64,000 bases of DNA from a virus. The notes below the pieces were generated by a model, which was not told the origin of the DNA, ran no database searches, and saw only the letters and a list, made by a program, of their open reading frames with translations. The position numbers and the translations under genes were made by a program. This document shows positions 23,928-33,387 of this stretch, one piece after another (within the stretch, counting starts at the first letter, position 1; each line of letters opens with the position of its first letter). Location of the stretch: positions 1-64,000 of IMG/VR virus record IMGVR_UViG_3300033148_005363. The stretch is one strand, 5' to 3'.

Positions 23928-23948
23928 TTCGTCGATCCGTTCGTCGAA
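23928..23948 (-). promoter_or_regulatory. Duplicated TCGACGAA operator upstream of the -35
   Basis: Two copies of TCGACGAA (- strand), at 23935-23928 and at about 23947-23940, are spaced 12 bases apart and end 6 bases before the -35. The same arrangement (TCGTCGAA, 12-base period, TCGACGAA, then TTGACA) occurs on the + strand at 63962-63996. Shared architecture at two outward-facing promoters argues for a common regulator. Confidence 0.6.
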
Positions 23949-23963
23949 TTTTGAGGAGGGGGA

Positions 23964-24659
23964 TTACTTGGCGAGGTAGAAGATCAGGACGGACAGGCCA
24001 GCGCCGGCAGCGACGCCCACGCCCGTTTCCAGCCAGCCCCAGCGGAATCCCCCAACGAGCGGGGACGGCGGGGGCTCTATATCCAAGCACTCGTCCAGGT
24101 TCTTCCGGCAGGACTTCAGCCGCTCCTGGCCAGCGTAAATCTTCTCCACATCGCGCCGGTGGAATCCGAAGACCTCCGCGGGCGTCACCAGTTCCCCGGC
24201 CCGCAACAGGTACGGTGCAAAGTAGTCCGCGGGGGTGGGCACCTCGTCCAGAACCACCACCGGGTCCGCAGGAGCCTCCGTAACGGCCTCCGGGGTTGGC
24301 GGGTCCATCGGATCAGCCACGGCCGGAACGGACGACAGGACCACCGAAGCGGCAACCAAGGCACCCAAGATGAAGGCGATCGCACCAGCGGGGCCGTCCA
24401 GGTTGCCCTTCACCGCGTTCAGCAATTCCTCCGAACTCATCCGCCCGGCGGCCGCTTCTGCCTGCGCACCAGCCGCCTCGTGCTCCGCTGCCACACGCCC
24501 CTTCTCCGCTACGTTGACGCGGGCCGCTGCGCGTCGAGCACGGACCGTCATAACGATCACCAGCACCACCAAGCCCACAGCGAACAGGGACAACACCACG
24601 ATCGCCGCGATGGTCCCTGCGCTGCCAGCGGACGCGGCCAAGCTCACCAGATCACCCAT
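23964..24659 (-). CDS. Membrane protein with three hydrophobic segments (possible lysis or envelope protein)
   Basis: The 231-residue protein has an N-terminal hydrophobic segment (about 14-38), then a basic Ala/Glu helical stretch (about 40-75), a second segment (about 90-112), a Pro-rich region ending in a small Cys pair (C183, C191), and a C-terminal segment (about 209-229) ending in YLAK. It is the last gene of the late operon and overlaps the next membrane gene by 8 bases. The position after the tail fibre suits a holin or spanin role, but no family is recognised. Confidence 0.6.
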   Translation of the reverse strand: MGDLVSLAASAGSAGTIAAIVVLSLFAVGLVVLVIVMTVRARRAAARVNVAEKGRVAAEHEAAGAQAEAAAGRMSSEELLNAVKGNLDGPAGAIAFILGALVAASVVLSSVPAVADPMDPPTPEAVTEAPADPVVVLDEVPTPADYFAPYLLRAGELVTPAEVFGFHRRDVEKIYAGQERLKSCRKNLDECLDIEPPPSPLVGGFRWGWLETGVGVAAGAGLSVLIFYLAK

Positions 24660-25575
24660 CGTCCGCGGCCTCGTCCTTCTTCGCGCTGGCCTTCGTGATC
24701 GCCGCGTAGACCACAGCGATCCCGCCGCCCCCAGCCAAGCCCTTCACCAGGGATCCCACCACGTCACCGCCCACGGCGATCGCTACCAGGATCCCCAGGA
24801 CCACAGCTAGGCCGATCGGGATCACGCGGTACCACCCCGGCGAAATCCATTTTCCAAGGCCGTCACGCACCGGGCGCAGACGGAACACAGCGAACAGCAC
24901 GAAGAAGGCCCCCAGCGTGATCGCCAGCGCGTCCTTGTCCTTGATCGCCTGCAACAGCGTCCCCGTCGCGCTCATGACCTCTTCCGCTGTAGCGTCTGAC
25001 TCGGGGTCCGGTATGGCGGGGGGGAGTTCGTCTTCGGGGGCCGCGTCTTCCAGGATCGTAATCGTCGCTGGCCCGCCTTCTGGCATCGGGAGCGGGGGCT
25101 CTGCTTCCGCTTCGACCGCGGGGACTGGCTCCCCGATTGGCAGGGCCTCCCTTACTTCGCCGTCCGGAGCCTCGTCTTCCAGCACCGCGGCCTCCATCGC
25201 CGCCGCCTCTTCCGCCCGCTCGCTGGCCTCCGCCGTGCTCAGGAGGAGCGCGCCCACGGGGACCTCCTCTTCCTCGTACGCCGCAGCCGTCTGAACGTCG
25301 TCACCGCGCACAGGCGGCACCACGTACGCGTACCACAGCACCAGCGCGGCCAGAATCGTCATCGTCATTCCGAATCGTCGCATGATCTCCCTCCGTTGTT
25401 CTCTACCTTTACCAACGGGCACCGACTTCGGCACCCATGCCTCGATCTCCATTGACTCCGCGCGCCCAAGCGCTTTCGTCAGCGCCTCCCACGTGGACCG
25501 CATCCGAAAATGCCGGGACTCCACCACGATCACCAAGGCCCCGAAGGCGATGCAGTACAGAATTGTCCAGAGCAT
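24652..25575 (-). CDS. Multi-pass membrane protein with long acidic Pro/Glu/Ala linker
   Basis: The 307-residue protein has hydrophobic segments at about 1-18 and 70-88, a strongly acidic low-complexity stretch at about 95-205 (Glu, Asp, Ala, Pro), and further hydrophobic segments at about 218-235 and 248-270, followed by a Gly-rich hydrophobic end. The start has AGGAGG 7 bases upstream and the ATG overlaps the preceding stop as TGATG. The layout looks like two membrane modules joined by a periplasm-spanning-type linker. A role at lysis or in the virion is inferred from location only. Confidence 0.6.
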   Translation of the reverse strand: MLWTILYCIAFGALVIVVESRHFRMRSTWEALTKALGRAESMEIEAWVPKSVPVGKGREQRREIMRRFGMTMTILAALVLWYAYVVPPVRGDDVQTAAAYEEEEVPVGALLLSTAEASERAEEAAAMEAAVLEDEAPDGEVREALPIGEPVPAVEAEAEPPLPMPEGGPATITILEDAAPEDELPPAIPDPESDATAEEVMSATGTLLQAIKDKDALAITLGAFFVLFAVFRLRPVRDGLGKWISPGWYRVIPIGLAVVLGILVAIAVGGDVVGSLVKGLAGGGGIAVVYAAITKASAKKDEAADDG

Positions 25576-25874
25576 CAGGGATCCTCCTTCTCACCAGCGG
25601 CGATCCGCCGGATTCGTTCCAGCGCCACAGGGTCGTTCTTCGCGCATTTCAGCGCAGCCATGATTTCCACCACGGCCAAAGTGCGCTGGCTCACGTCGAT
25701 CAGTTGTTGAAGCAGGGGTTGCACTCGCCACAGAAGGTAGACCGCTACCGCTGCCGGAAACCCCACCGTTTGAAAGAATTGCCCGATCTCCTGAAGGTCC
25801 ACGTCCGCTTCTCCCGCTGCTGCTGCTGCGCTGTTGTCCCGTCCGTGAATGCACAGGGCACCTTCCTTGGTCAC
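25575..25874 (-). CDS. Small membrane protein, possible holin (YvrJ/BhlA-like)
   Basis: The 99-residue protein has one hydrophobic segment (about 37-52, VGFPAAVAVYLLWRV) followed by an amphipathic helix. This layout resembles small YvrJ/BhlA-type holin-like proteins. The start is uncertain: the GTG at 25874 lacks a clear ribosome-binding site, whereas GTG at 25802 has GGGAGAAGC upstream, which would give 75 residues. It sits at the end of the tail genes, a usual place for a holin. Confidence 0.55.
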   Translation of the reverse strand: MTKEGALCIHGRDNSAAAAAGEADVDLQEIGQFFQTVGFPAAVAVYLLWRVQPLLQQLIDVSQRTLAVVEIMAALKCAKNDPVALERIRRIAAGEKEDP

Positions 25875-25877
25875 CGA

Positions 25878-28295
25878 TTACTGATCCTGGAACACCACGA
25901 AGCTGAAATCCTCGTCAACGTACGAGATGTCCACAGCCCCGGCTGTGTCGTTGATCTTCCGCAGTTTCACCACGATCGGGTTCGTCAGAGGGTCAGTCAC
26001 GCAGGCCATGATCGCGTCCTTCTCCGTCCCGCGGTCGCTGCATGTCACCACCACGGCGCGTCCTGTCATCGCCGCGCCCGCGTCTATGTCCAGCACGATA
26101 GAGTAGGTCCCGACTGCCGTGTTTGTCACGCTCAACACGTTGAAGTGCCCGCCGGTAATTCCTCCGGCGGCAGCGCACTGAGCCCAGGCCGTGGCGATCC
26201 GGCGCTTGCTTACGTGGTTGCGTTGAGTTACATTGAGAGGCACTTCCAGATCCCGATCCAGTTGCACATAGTCGCAGGCCAGCCCAGTCCACGCCCCGGC
26301 CAACTTCGCCTGCCACTGCATCCCGCTCCACGATGCCACGTCGTCCTGCGTTCCCAGGGTGAATACATCCGCGTCCATGGTGGACTTCGCAGCAAACAGC
26401 CCTTTCTCCGCGTAGAAGGCATAACCAGCGTCCGTCCGCGTCTTGCCCCAGAACGGCACTGGATCGTTTGAGGTAGCCGCCGAATGGTCAACTTTGATTC
26501 CGGCCTTCGTAGAATCGCCAGCAGCGACGCGGCTGGTCAGCACGATCGAATCCTGTGCCGGATCCATCTCGCCAGACAGGAGTAGCCCGTTCCCGTTCTG
26601 CGCCAGCCGCACCAGAGCGGTAAACGTGTCCGCCGAATCGCTGGCGTACATGCTCAGGCCGTACGTGGTGGAATCGTCCACCTCGATAGCCAGACCGCCA
26701 ATCCCGGCTGTCCCGGCCCGGAGAGTTCCAAGGTTGCCAGTCCCGCCGACCACGTCGAAGAACTGTCCGCCGACCACGTTAGCGTAGATCCCCGTCCCGT
26801 CCTTCGGAAGCAGGTGCAGGGCCTCGTAGCCGTTCGCCCCAGCGTCGTTGTTCTCCAGCCACGCCCCATAGGACGCTGTAGCGTACTGAGCGCTTCTGGT
26901 GAGGGCATGGAACGCGTAACCCTTGTCCGGATCCTCCGCAAAGGGGGACTCGTCCGCAACTGACACGCCCCAACTGGAACTGGCCGAATCCGCCCCCCGG
27001 TTCACCACCTTCACGCCGAACGGATTATCAGCATTCAACCCACCGAAGAAGGCATTGACCGCCGTGCCCTTCGCTGTGGATGCCAGCAACGCCACGGACA
27101 GATCCGAAGGTGTGCCCACGTAGCAGGATAGCGCCGACGGGTCTCCGCCGTCGTCGAACAGATTGTAGACCAGTCCGGCATACGCGTCCGAGTTCCCCTG
27201 GACACTGAAAAAGCTACCGACGTTCGCCGCGTTGTCCGCCTGCGTCAGCAGCAGCCCGCCGTCCGCCGCCGGGGAGAACGCCAAGGTAGAGAACGTGCCA
27301 GCGCCAGCCCCGTCGTCGCCGCGCACGTACAACTGCCCAGCCGTCTTCCACAATTGGATATCGCCAGCCACCGGGGCCTGGTTCGTGCTGGGGTCCACCA
27401 TCAGGCCGGAGAACCGCACGTCCGTGTCCCACATCGCAGCCCCGGCCACCAAGCCGTCCACCACCCCGTCGATCTCGTCCAGCGCTCCCTGCACCTCCGT
27501 CGCCGCCAAGCCCGAAGCCGCGTTGTCGAAATCAATGTCGTCCGCGTCGTGGTGGTCCCCCGTGCCGTCGAGGTGCCCCGTCATCCAGTCATCGATCTCG
27601 GCAAGTGCGTCGCTCACGCTCGGCCCCGTCGCGTCGCTGAACCCCGTCGTCGGGAAGTTGGTGAAAACCCCGTTGTCCTTCAGGGTAATCGCGCTGTCGT
27701 ACCCCAGACGAAGGAGTTGTGTCCGATCGAATTCGATGTCGCCAGCCGCGATGGTCAGGTCGTTCCAATGCAGGAGAACATCGCACAGGACCACCCGATC
27801 CGTCGGCACGCTGGGTTTCACCGCAAAACCGATCAGTGCCTCAGCGCCCTGGTACACCTCGTACACGACCCCGGGGTCACGCTGGTAGTAGACCGTGTCC
27901 CCGTTGCCGTCCACGCGCGGATCCGAGAGGACCCAATCGAACGCCGCGCAAACAGCAATGTACTTTTCGTTTACGTTCAGGAGGACCGCCGTGGGAGTCC
28001 CCTGGTAGTCCTCCGAACAGTCAATGTTGATCACGAGAGACGGATCGTAGAGGAAGTTCCCGTCCACGTCCCACGCCCGCAGCGGACCCGGAACATCGAT
28101 GGTCATGTCCTCCGGCGCGTTGGGACCCGGAACCTCGGGGGCAGCAAGGGGAGGCTCGCCAAACCAATCGCCCAGCCAAACGCCCTTAGCCTGCGTCGCC
28201 CGCAAGGTCATCAGAGCGGTCTGAGCCGCCCCGAACGCCGCATCCATCTCACCCTCAGTGACCCGCTGCCGGTAGAACCAATCGTAAAGTCGCAT
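25878..28295 (-). CDS. Tail fibre protein
   Basis: The 805-residue protein has a short N-terminal baseplate-attachment-like domain (about 1-130), a heptad/collar-like region at about 225-300 with repeated phrases (DAxxIDFDNAASGLAATEVQGALDEID type), and a long Gly/Asp/Ala/Ser-rich beta repeat shaft (about 310-690). A C-terminal domain (about 700-805) probably contacts the receptor. Low Cys content and the repeat composition are typical of trimeric fibres. It follows the gpI-like gene, the usual order in P2-like baseplates. Confidence 0.8.
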   Translation of the reverse strand: MRLYDWFYRQRVTEGEMDAAFGAAQTALMTLRATQAKGVWLGDWFGEPPLAAPEVPGPNAPEDMTIDVPGPLRAWDVDGNFLYDPSLVINIDCSEDYQGTPTAVLLNVNEKYIAVCAAFDWVLSDPRVDGNGDTVYYQRDPGVVYEVYQGAEALIGFAVKPSVPTDRVVLCDVLLHWNDLTIAAGDIEFDRTQLLRLGYDSAITLKDNGVFTNFPTTGFSDATGPSVSDALAEIDDWMTGHLDGTGDHHDADDIDFDNAASGLAATEVQGALDEIDGVVDGLVAGAAMWDTDVRFSGLMVDPSTNQAPVAGDIQLWKTAGQLYVRGDDGAGAGTFSTLAFSPAADGGLLLTQADNAANVGSFFSVQGNSDAYAGLVYNLFDDGGDPSALSCYVGTPSDLSVALLASTAKGTAVNAFFGGLNADNPFGVKVVNRGADSASSSWGVSVADESPFAEDPDKGYAFHALTRSAQYATASYGAWLENNDAGANGYEALHLLPKDGTGIYANVVGGQFFDVVGGTGNLGTLRAGTAGIGGLAIEVDDSTTYGLSMYASDSADTFTALVRLAQNGNGLLLSGEMDPAQDSIVLTSRVAAGDSTKAGIKVDHSAATSNDPVPFWGKTRTDAGYAFYAEKGLFAAKSTMDADVFTLGTQDDVASWSGMQWQAKLAGAWTGLACDYVQLDRDLEVPLNVTQRNHVSKRRIATAWAQCAAAGGITGGHFNVLSVTNTAVGTYSIVLDIDAGAAMTGRAVVVTCSDRGTEKDAIMACVTDPLTNPIVVKLRKINDTAGAVDISYVDEDFSFVVFQDQ

Positions 28296-28317
28296 GGCTA
28301 TCCTCCCCAGTCCGATC

Positions 28318-30141
28318 TTAGTGGAGATCGGTATTCACGTCCAGATCCGACATTCCGAGTTCCCAGTGATCCACGTCCTCCGGGACAGCGGGCTCAATGA
28401 AGTTCACGAAGTGCTCCTCCGCCCGCTTCATCCAATTCACTACCCATCGGACTTTCTTCTTCGTCTCCGCGTCCAGTACCACCGGCACCTCGAGGCCGAA
28501 GGAGAACTTCCCCTTCAGCCCGCTTGGTCCCAGAATCCACTCGTCTGTCCCCAACTCCGAACCGTCCCCCACCCCAGCGTCACCGCCCCAGGATCCGAGG
28601 GTCATTGTCGTCGTCAGTGACGGCACCACGGTTACCGGATCGAGGTCGAACAGGAACCGCACCGCCGCCTCGATCCCCGCAGCGACCCCCTTCATGGAGT
28701 AGAAATACCAGAGGTTCACGGCCAGGATCCGCTTCTTCGCCACGTCGAGGCCCAGCCAATGGAACGGATTTCCCATGTCAGCCAAGATCAGATCCAGCCA
28801 CTCCTCCGGCGCCGTATCGGGATCCTCAAGGACAGCAGGGTACGAATCGGCCAGCATCATCCCGATGTCAAACTGATCCTGAAGGACGCCGAAGATCCGC
28901 CGCAAGTCACCCGAGATGTCGTCACCGCGCCGGTCCTCTTCGTTCGCTGCCCGCAGGTACAGGTTGTAATGCGGTCGCCGACCCAGCACCGTGAACTGCA
29001 TCTGCCCCGCGTCGAGCCCCGAAAGCACCGCCTCGTCCGACACCAGAAGGTCCGGGATCGAAGCGGGGTCACCAGACAAAACGGTGTTCGGCACCGGATA
29101 CGCGAGGTCCACGATGTTCTCGCAATTGAGCACGTAGAGGCCGTCAGGTGAAAGGTACGCGTCAAGCGTGAGCAGGAAGCCCGTGGCGCTCGTCGCCAAC
29201 ACGCTCGCCACCGTCGGCTCATTGGCGGGGATATACCGATCGGTCTGGAGTTGCGGCACCCCCGTGATCACCCAGTTAGCAGGGTTCAGCGCGTCGGTTG
29301 CTCCCCCCGCGTCCTCAGCTAGCACCGCCTCAGACATCTCGACCCGGATCATCGTGAGCCCGTCGGACGCCACGGATGTCGGAACGGGCGCCGTTTCCTC
29401 CGCAGTGCTGAATCGCCACGTGTACGACGTGAGCGCGCCCACCACGGGGAGGATCTCCAGCACCACCTCCACGTCCTCATCGGGGTCGAACGCCACGACG
29501 CGCCGGAACGTGAACCGGACACCGCTCCCGGGCAGGGTATCCTCGTACCCCTCCCAGCCCGCTTCCCAGGCCAGCCCGTTGCGAACGATCACCCCGTTCA
29601 CCGTCACCACCGTGTCGGCAAGCGAGATCCCTGTGCTGTGGAATGCCTCAAAAGAAATCCAAGTCGCCTTGTCCGCGAATGGGGAATTCGACTCAGGGGT
29701 CTCGTTCAGGATCACAGGGGTCGCAGCCCCCGGGTTGGATTCGGTTACGCGCCCCAAGAAGAGAGACGGGAGGAAGTGGTCCTCAGCAGCGTCCAATTCC
29801 ACGCCCAAGAAGTTCGCAGTGTCACCCGCCCCGCCTGCCACGGGATCACCCGCCGCGCTCCAGATGGTACCGCTCGCCTCAGCCTGGTACCCCACCCCGT
29901 CAGCAAGCGCCCCGTCAAACGTGATCCTGAAGTGCTGCCCGTCCCCGAAGTCCGGGTCCTCACCCACTGCCAGGATAGTCAGCCCGGCAACAGGGAGCCC
30001 CGTCGCCAGCACCAAAACCCGCCAACTCGACACGGCCAACGCCGAATGATCCCCCTGTGTCTCCATCGCCTGATCGAATGCCACGAGCACCAAGTCGGTG
30101 GGCGTGCCGTGAACAGCCGATGTAAGTAGGGGGTTCGCCAT
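28318..30141 (-). CDS. Baseplate protein with C-terminal P2 gpI-like domain
   Basis: The 607-residue protein has repeated beta-sandwich domains (about 1-400, several Ig-like units) and a C-terminal domain (about 415-607). That domain, with the RRIFGVLQDQFD...DPDTAPEEWLDLILADMGNPF and VAAGIEAAVRFLFDLD segments, matches the tail_P2_I family. gpI-type proteins join fibres to the baseplate wedge. The location between gpJ-like and fibre genes agrees, with three small unassigned genes between it and gpJ. Confidence 0.8.
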   Translation of the reverse strand: MANPLLTSAVHGTPTDLVLVAFDQAMETQGDHSALAVSSWRVLVLATGLPVAGLTILAVGEDPDFGDGQHFRITFDGALADGVGYQAEASGTIWSAAGDPVAGGAGDTANFLGVELDAAEDHFLPSLFLGRVTESNPGAATPVILNETPESNSPFADKATWISFEAFHSTGISLADTVVTVNGVIVRNGLAWEAGWEGYEDTLPGSGVRFTFRRVVAFDPDEDVEVVLEILPVVGALTSYTWRFSTAEETAPVPTSVASDGLTMIRVEMSEAVLAEDAGGATDALNPANWVITGVPQLQTDRYIPANEPTVASVLATSATGFLLTLDAYLSPDGLYVLNCENIVDLAYPVPNTVLSGDPASIPDLLVSDEAVLSGLDAGQMQFTVLGRRPHYNLYLRAANEEDRRGDDISGDLRRIFGVLQDQFDIGMMLADSYPAVLEDPDTAPEEWLDLILADMGNPFHWLGLDVAKKRILAVNLWYFYSMKGVAAGIEAAVRFLFDLDPVTVVPSLTTTMTLGSWGGDAGVGDGSELGTDEWILGPSGLKGKFSFGLEVPVVLDAETKKKVRWVVNWMKRAEEHFVNFIEPAVPEDVDHWELGMSDLDVNTDLH

Positions 30142-30143
30142 GT

Positions 30144-30584
30144 CTAGCCCTCAAGTTGCAGGCGCATCGTCAGATCGTGATCGCCAGCCAAGTCCTCAAC
30201 GAAGATCCCGCGCCGGGTGTAGAACCCCTCGGTCCCCGCCGCCGGCCTATGCCGGTACCGCTCTTCCCCGTCAACCAACACCACCACCGACCAAAGAAGC
30301 CCGTCCGCGTTCGCCGGGACCTGCGTGAGGTGGTACCCGAAAGAAATGGTCTCCGCGTCGGTGAGGTCCACGGTCTGTTGCACCTGGACCAACTCCCCAG
30401 CCCGGGCGGCGATCTGATCCACCGCTACCCGCCGACTTCCCATGACCATCACAAACTCGGTCTCCGGTGAACTCTCGAATGCACCGTCAGGCCCCGTACC
30501 CGCCCGCGTAGGCCATCCCGACGCGGACGCACCCATGCGCCCATGCAAAAACCCTTTCGCGTGCAGAGTGCCGGGCTGGGACAC
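30144..30584 (-). CDS. Hypothetical tail-associated protein
   Basis: The 146-residue beta-rich protein lies between two baseplate genes in the same direction. It has no recognised motif. It ends 2 bases before the gpI-like start, so it is co-expressed with the baseplate. Confidence 0.65.
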   Translation of the reverse strand: MSQPGTLHAKGFLHGRMGASASGWPTRAGTGPDGAFESSPETEFVMVMGSRRVAVDQIAARAGELVQVQQTVDLTDAETISFGYHLTQVPANADGLLWSVVVLVDGEERYRHRPAAGTEGFYTRRGIFVEDLAGDHDLTMRLQLEG

Positions 30585-30593
30585 GGAGGCCTC

Positions 30594-31286
30594 CTAGAGT
30601 TGACGCGCCAGGGTGAAGTGATCGACAGCGCCGCGCCTGGTCACGTCCGTCGCCGCGAAGCCGAACCCCGATCGGCCAGTGGTGTACGGCTGGCTCCCCG
30701 TGGCGATCCCGAGCTGGTCATCCGTGAAATCAGCCATGCCATCCACGGCTGCCCATACGGGCGCGGTGACAGGATTCGCACCGAGGTCGTTCCTCCAGAC
30801 CTTCAGCACCACGTCGTCGTTCGGCTGCCGGATCACGTCCAGTCGGAGGTGCGCCCATTCGTCGATGTCCACCGCGTCGTCGGACACGCGCAACACCTGC
30901 ACGTCCACGGGCTCAGGGACCCCCGTGATAATGGCCCCCTTCGCCAGCACGATCTTGCTCGGGTTGCTGTCGCTCAGCCCCAGCAGATACGCGTTGTCCG
31001 ACACGTCCGGCCCCTGCGCGCAAGCGATCAAAAACGTCGAGAACCCGATAGGCCCCCCCGACGTGATCCGTTGCACGGCCCCCGTGATCTTGCAGCCCTT
31101 CGCGTGGGGCACGAAGTTCACCAAATCAGTGAAGAGTGCCACCGCCCCGGAGACAATCTCCAGACTGTTGAAGCCGTAGCAGTAGCTCCCCCCCCCGTTG
31201 GGTGGCGTGATGCCCGCCGTTGCCCCGCGGTCCAGAACGGACTGATCGAGGCTGTTGGTGAAAAATGTCCAGTCCGCTGCGCCCAT
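30594..31286 (-). CDS. Hypothetical tail-associated beta-sandwich protein
   Basis: The 230-residue protein has a beta-strand pattern, Gly and aromatic spacing and phrases such as AHLRLDVIRQPNDDVVLKVW, reminiscent of concanavalin/LamG-type jelly rolls. Such domains in baseplate neighbourhoods often bind glycans. The assignment is by texture only. Confidence 0.6.
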   Translation of the reverse strand: MGAADWTFFTNSLDQSVLDRGATAGITPPNGGGSYCYGFNSLEIVSGAVALFTDLVNFVPHAKGCKITGAVQRITSGGPIGFSTFLIACAQGPDVSDNAYLLGLSDSNPSKIVLAKGAIITGVPEPVDVQVLRVSDDAVDIDEWAHLRLDVIRQPNDDVVLKVWRNDLGANPVTAPVWAAVDGMADFTDDQLGIATGSQPYTTGRSGFGFAATDVTRRGAVDHFTLARQL

Positions 31287-31296
31287 GGCGTCCCCC

Positions 31297-31869
31297 TTAC
31301 ATCGTCGTCATTTGATCGTCCGGGTTGCCCCAGAACGTGTCGATACTGAAACTCTCCCAGAGCGAAGCGCCCTCGAAGATCGCCGCCGTCGCAGGCAGGA
31401 CGCTGCCGTCCGGGGTCCGCTCAAAGTCCTCAAACACCTGCGATCCACCGTTCACGTCGTCCACGTAGAGGGCTCCGGCGATGGCAAACACCGGCTCGTC
31501 GCGCTCAAAGTCGTCGACCGGCTGGGTCCCGCCGCCTACCTCGTCCACAAACTCCGCACCCACGATGTTCACCAGGTCATCAATGAACACCGATCCCGCC
31601 GGCCACTCAGCCTCGAAATCCTCGACCCGATCATCTGGATCGTCTGCCTCGTTCTGCGTGTACTCAGCGACGCCAGCCAGCATTGGATCGACCCAGTCCG
31701 GCACCGAGAATGTGTCGCTGCATGTGACTACCAGATCGCCAGCGCCCGGGGGATCCGTCTCCACGTACTCAGCGCTAACCTCACCCTTCGGAATCCCCGT
31801 AAGATCCCAGGACTCTGCGTCCCCGGGGCCGGGTCCACCGATTGACCAGTCGCCGTTTCCAACAGGCAT
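31297..31869 (-). CDS. Acidic tail-associated protein with internal repeats
   Basis: The 190-residue, very acidic protein has three imperfect repeats centred on (V/F)EDFE or VDDFER, followed by a short hydrophobic strand and another Asp pair (about 82-100, 115-140 and 145-170). The start overlaps the gpJ-like gene as TGATG. Repeats suggest a short fibrous or multivalent element of the baseplate. Family unknown. Confidence 0.65.
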   Translation of the reverse strand: MPVGNGDWSIGGPGPGDAESWDLTGIPKGEVSAEYVETDPPGAGDLVVTCSDTFSVPDWVDPMLAGVAEYTQNEADDPDDRVEDFEAEWPAGSVFIDDLVNIVGAEFVDEVGGGTQPVDDFERDEPVFAIAGALYVDDVNGGSQVFEDFERTPDGSVLPATAAIFEGASLWESFSIDTFWGNPDDQMTTM

Positions 31870-33386
31870 CAGAACTCCAATCCGGTGTCGCCGTTGATGA
31901 GGGTCAGCGTCCCGAGCTTCGGGAACTCCCGCAGAGCCAGGACCACGTCATCCACAGGAATGAAATCATCCTCTTCCACCTTCCGAACGCCCCCCGCCTG
32001 CTTCACGGTCACGAACAGATCGCCCCAAGTCATCATCGGCTCAGGCTCGCCATTCTCGTCGAACCGATAATACCCGAAGTCGACCCCGTCGTTAGCCGTA
32101 CCGTCCGCGTTGTTGGGCCGGAACTGCGCCTGCAACGCTGCCAGGATATTGGCACGCACCTGGGACTCCGTGTACCCCTGCTGTGGCCACACCCGGGCCG
32201 AGATATCAATGGTATTGAAGACCGCTGCCTGCACCTGGAAATCAAAGGTCGCGGGCCAGGGGTAGTTGTCCTCAAGGTAATCGTAGACCTGCTCAAGCAA
32301 TTCAGGAGGCGCGGTGTCCGCGGTCACCGAGTTCGGCATGACGTAGAGGATCCCCGAATTCTCGTCCACCGTAGGATCGATGTCAGCAACGGCCATGAAC
32401 ACGCGGCCCACGGAGGTCAGCCGCAAGGCATTCACCTCGTAGTCCTCGCGGCCCACGCACCTGGTCAGCGCCGTAGCGTAGAGCGGGATCAGGGCCTTGC
32501 CCATTTCCTTGCTCATCATGTTCCCGCCGCCGTCCGCGTCCGTGGTGTTGGTCACCGCCAAGAGCACCGGCGCTCCGTCCGCATCCGAAATCGGATCCAG
32601 CACCCGGGTCAGCATCCCGGCCGTGACCTGGTTGCCGTCACTGCCGCCCCCCGTCCTGTACGCCACGGCGATGTTGCTCACGGGAACGCTCCCCGTGATC
32701 CCGTTCCCGAATTGGAACCGGGCCTTCCCGTTCGCGTCCGTCTTCCGCGCGTAGTGGCGATCCGTGCTCGTCGACAAGGACAGCGCTGCGACCTTGACAT
32801 AAAGCCCGTCCCCCGCCTGCACCGTCTCTGAATCGTCCAGGTAGGGCGTAGAGGGCAACTCGATCTGTTGCCAGGCCCGCTCCGTCGATGTGAAGTTCGC
32901 CGCGTGCAAGGTGCTGTGCGATGCGTCCACCGCCACCGAGGCCACCCCCGCCGGGAGCACGGTGACCACCGAGGTCGAGAAAATCAGCGGATCGGCAAGG
33001 CCCTGGGTGCGGACTTGGGTACCAGCAGGAATCGGGATGTCCTTGTCGTGTGTCCCCCCGCCGCTGATCGTGAACAGCAGCGCCGTCTCCGCGGCGATGG
33101 CACCCGGCAGATCGAACCCGATCAGCCCCGCCTTCGCCACGATCGATCGCCGCAACCGCGCCGTCCCGTACTTGCTCTCCAGGCTCTCGTTGTCCACCCG
33201 GCACACCACGATCTCGCCTACATGAAACATCGTCTCCATCAGGAGGGTCTCAATACCAGGCACCATGACCAGGGACGGGAACGCCTGCTGAATGAGTTGC
33301 AGGACCCGGGCGCGCATGGAGTCGTAATCCATGGCCGTGAAATCAGGATGCGGGTCAGGGACATAGTAGGGGCTCGGCTGCGGCAT
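31869..33386 (-). CDS. Baseplate J-like protein (T4 gp6/P2 gpJ family)
   Basis: The 505-residue protein has the gpJ layout: N-terminal helices (DYDSMRARVLQLIQQAFPSLV), a beta-rich middle with the IPAGTQVRT phrase typical of baseplate J proteins, the TGGGSDGNQV loop, and a C-terminal region of alpha/beta repeats. The start at 33386 follows the gp25-like stop by 1 base; the frame from 33437 would overlap that gene. It forms the wedge ring that drives sheath contraction. Confidence 0.88.
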   Translation of the reverse strand: MPQPSPYYVPDPHPDFTAMDYDSMRARVLQLIQQAFPSLVMVPGIETLLMETMFHVGEIVVCRVDNESLESKYGTARLRRSIVAKAGLIGFDLPGAIAAETALLFTISGGGTHDKDIPIPAGTQVRTQGLADPLIFSTSVVTVLPAGVASVAVDASHSTLHAANFTSTERAWQQIELPSTPYLDDSETVQAGDGLYVKVAALSLSTSTDRHYARKTDANGKARFQFGNGITGSVPVSNIAVAYRTGGGSDGNQVTAGMLTRVLDPISDADGAPVLLAVTNTTDADGGGNMMSKEMGKALIPLYATALTRCVGREDYEVNALRLTSVGRVFMAVADIDPTVDENSGILYVMPNSVTADTAPPELLEQVYDYLEDNYPWPATFDFQVQAAVFNTIDISARVWPQQGYTESQVRANILAALQAQFRPNNADGTANDGVDFGYYRFDENGEPEPMMTWGDLFVTVKQAGGVRKVEEDDFIPVDDVVLALREFPKLGTLTLINGDTGLEF

Positions 33387-33387
33387 T

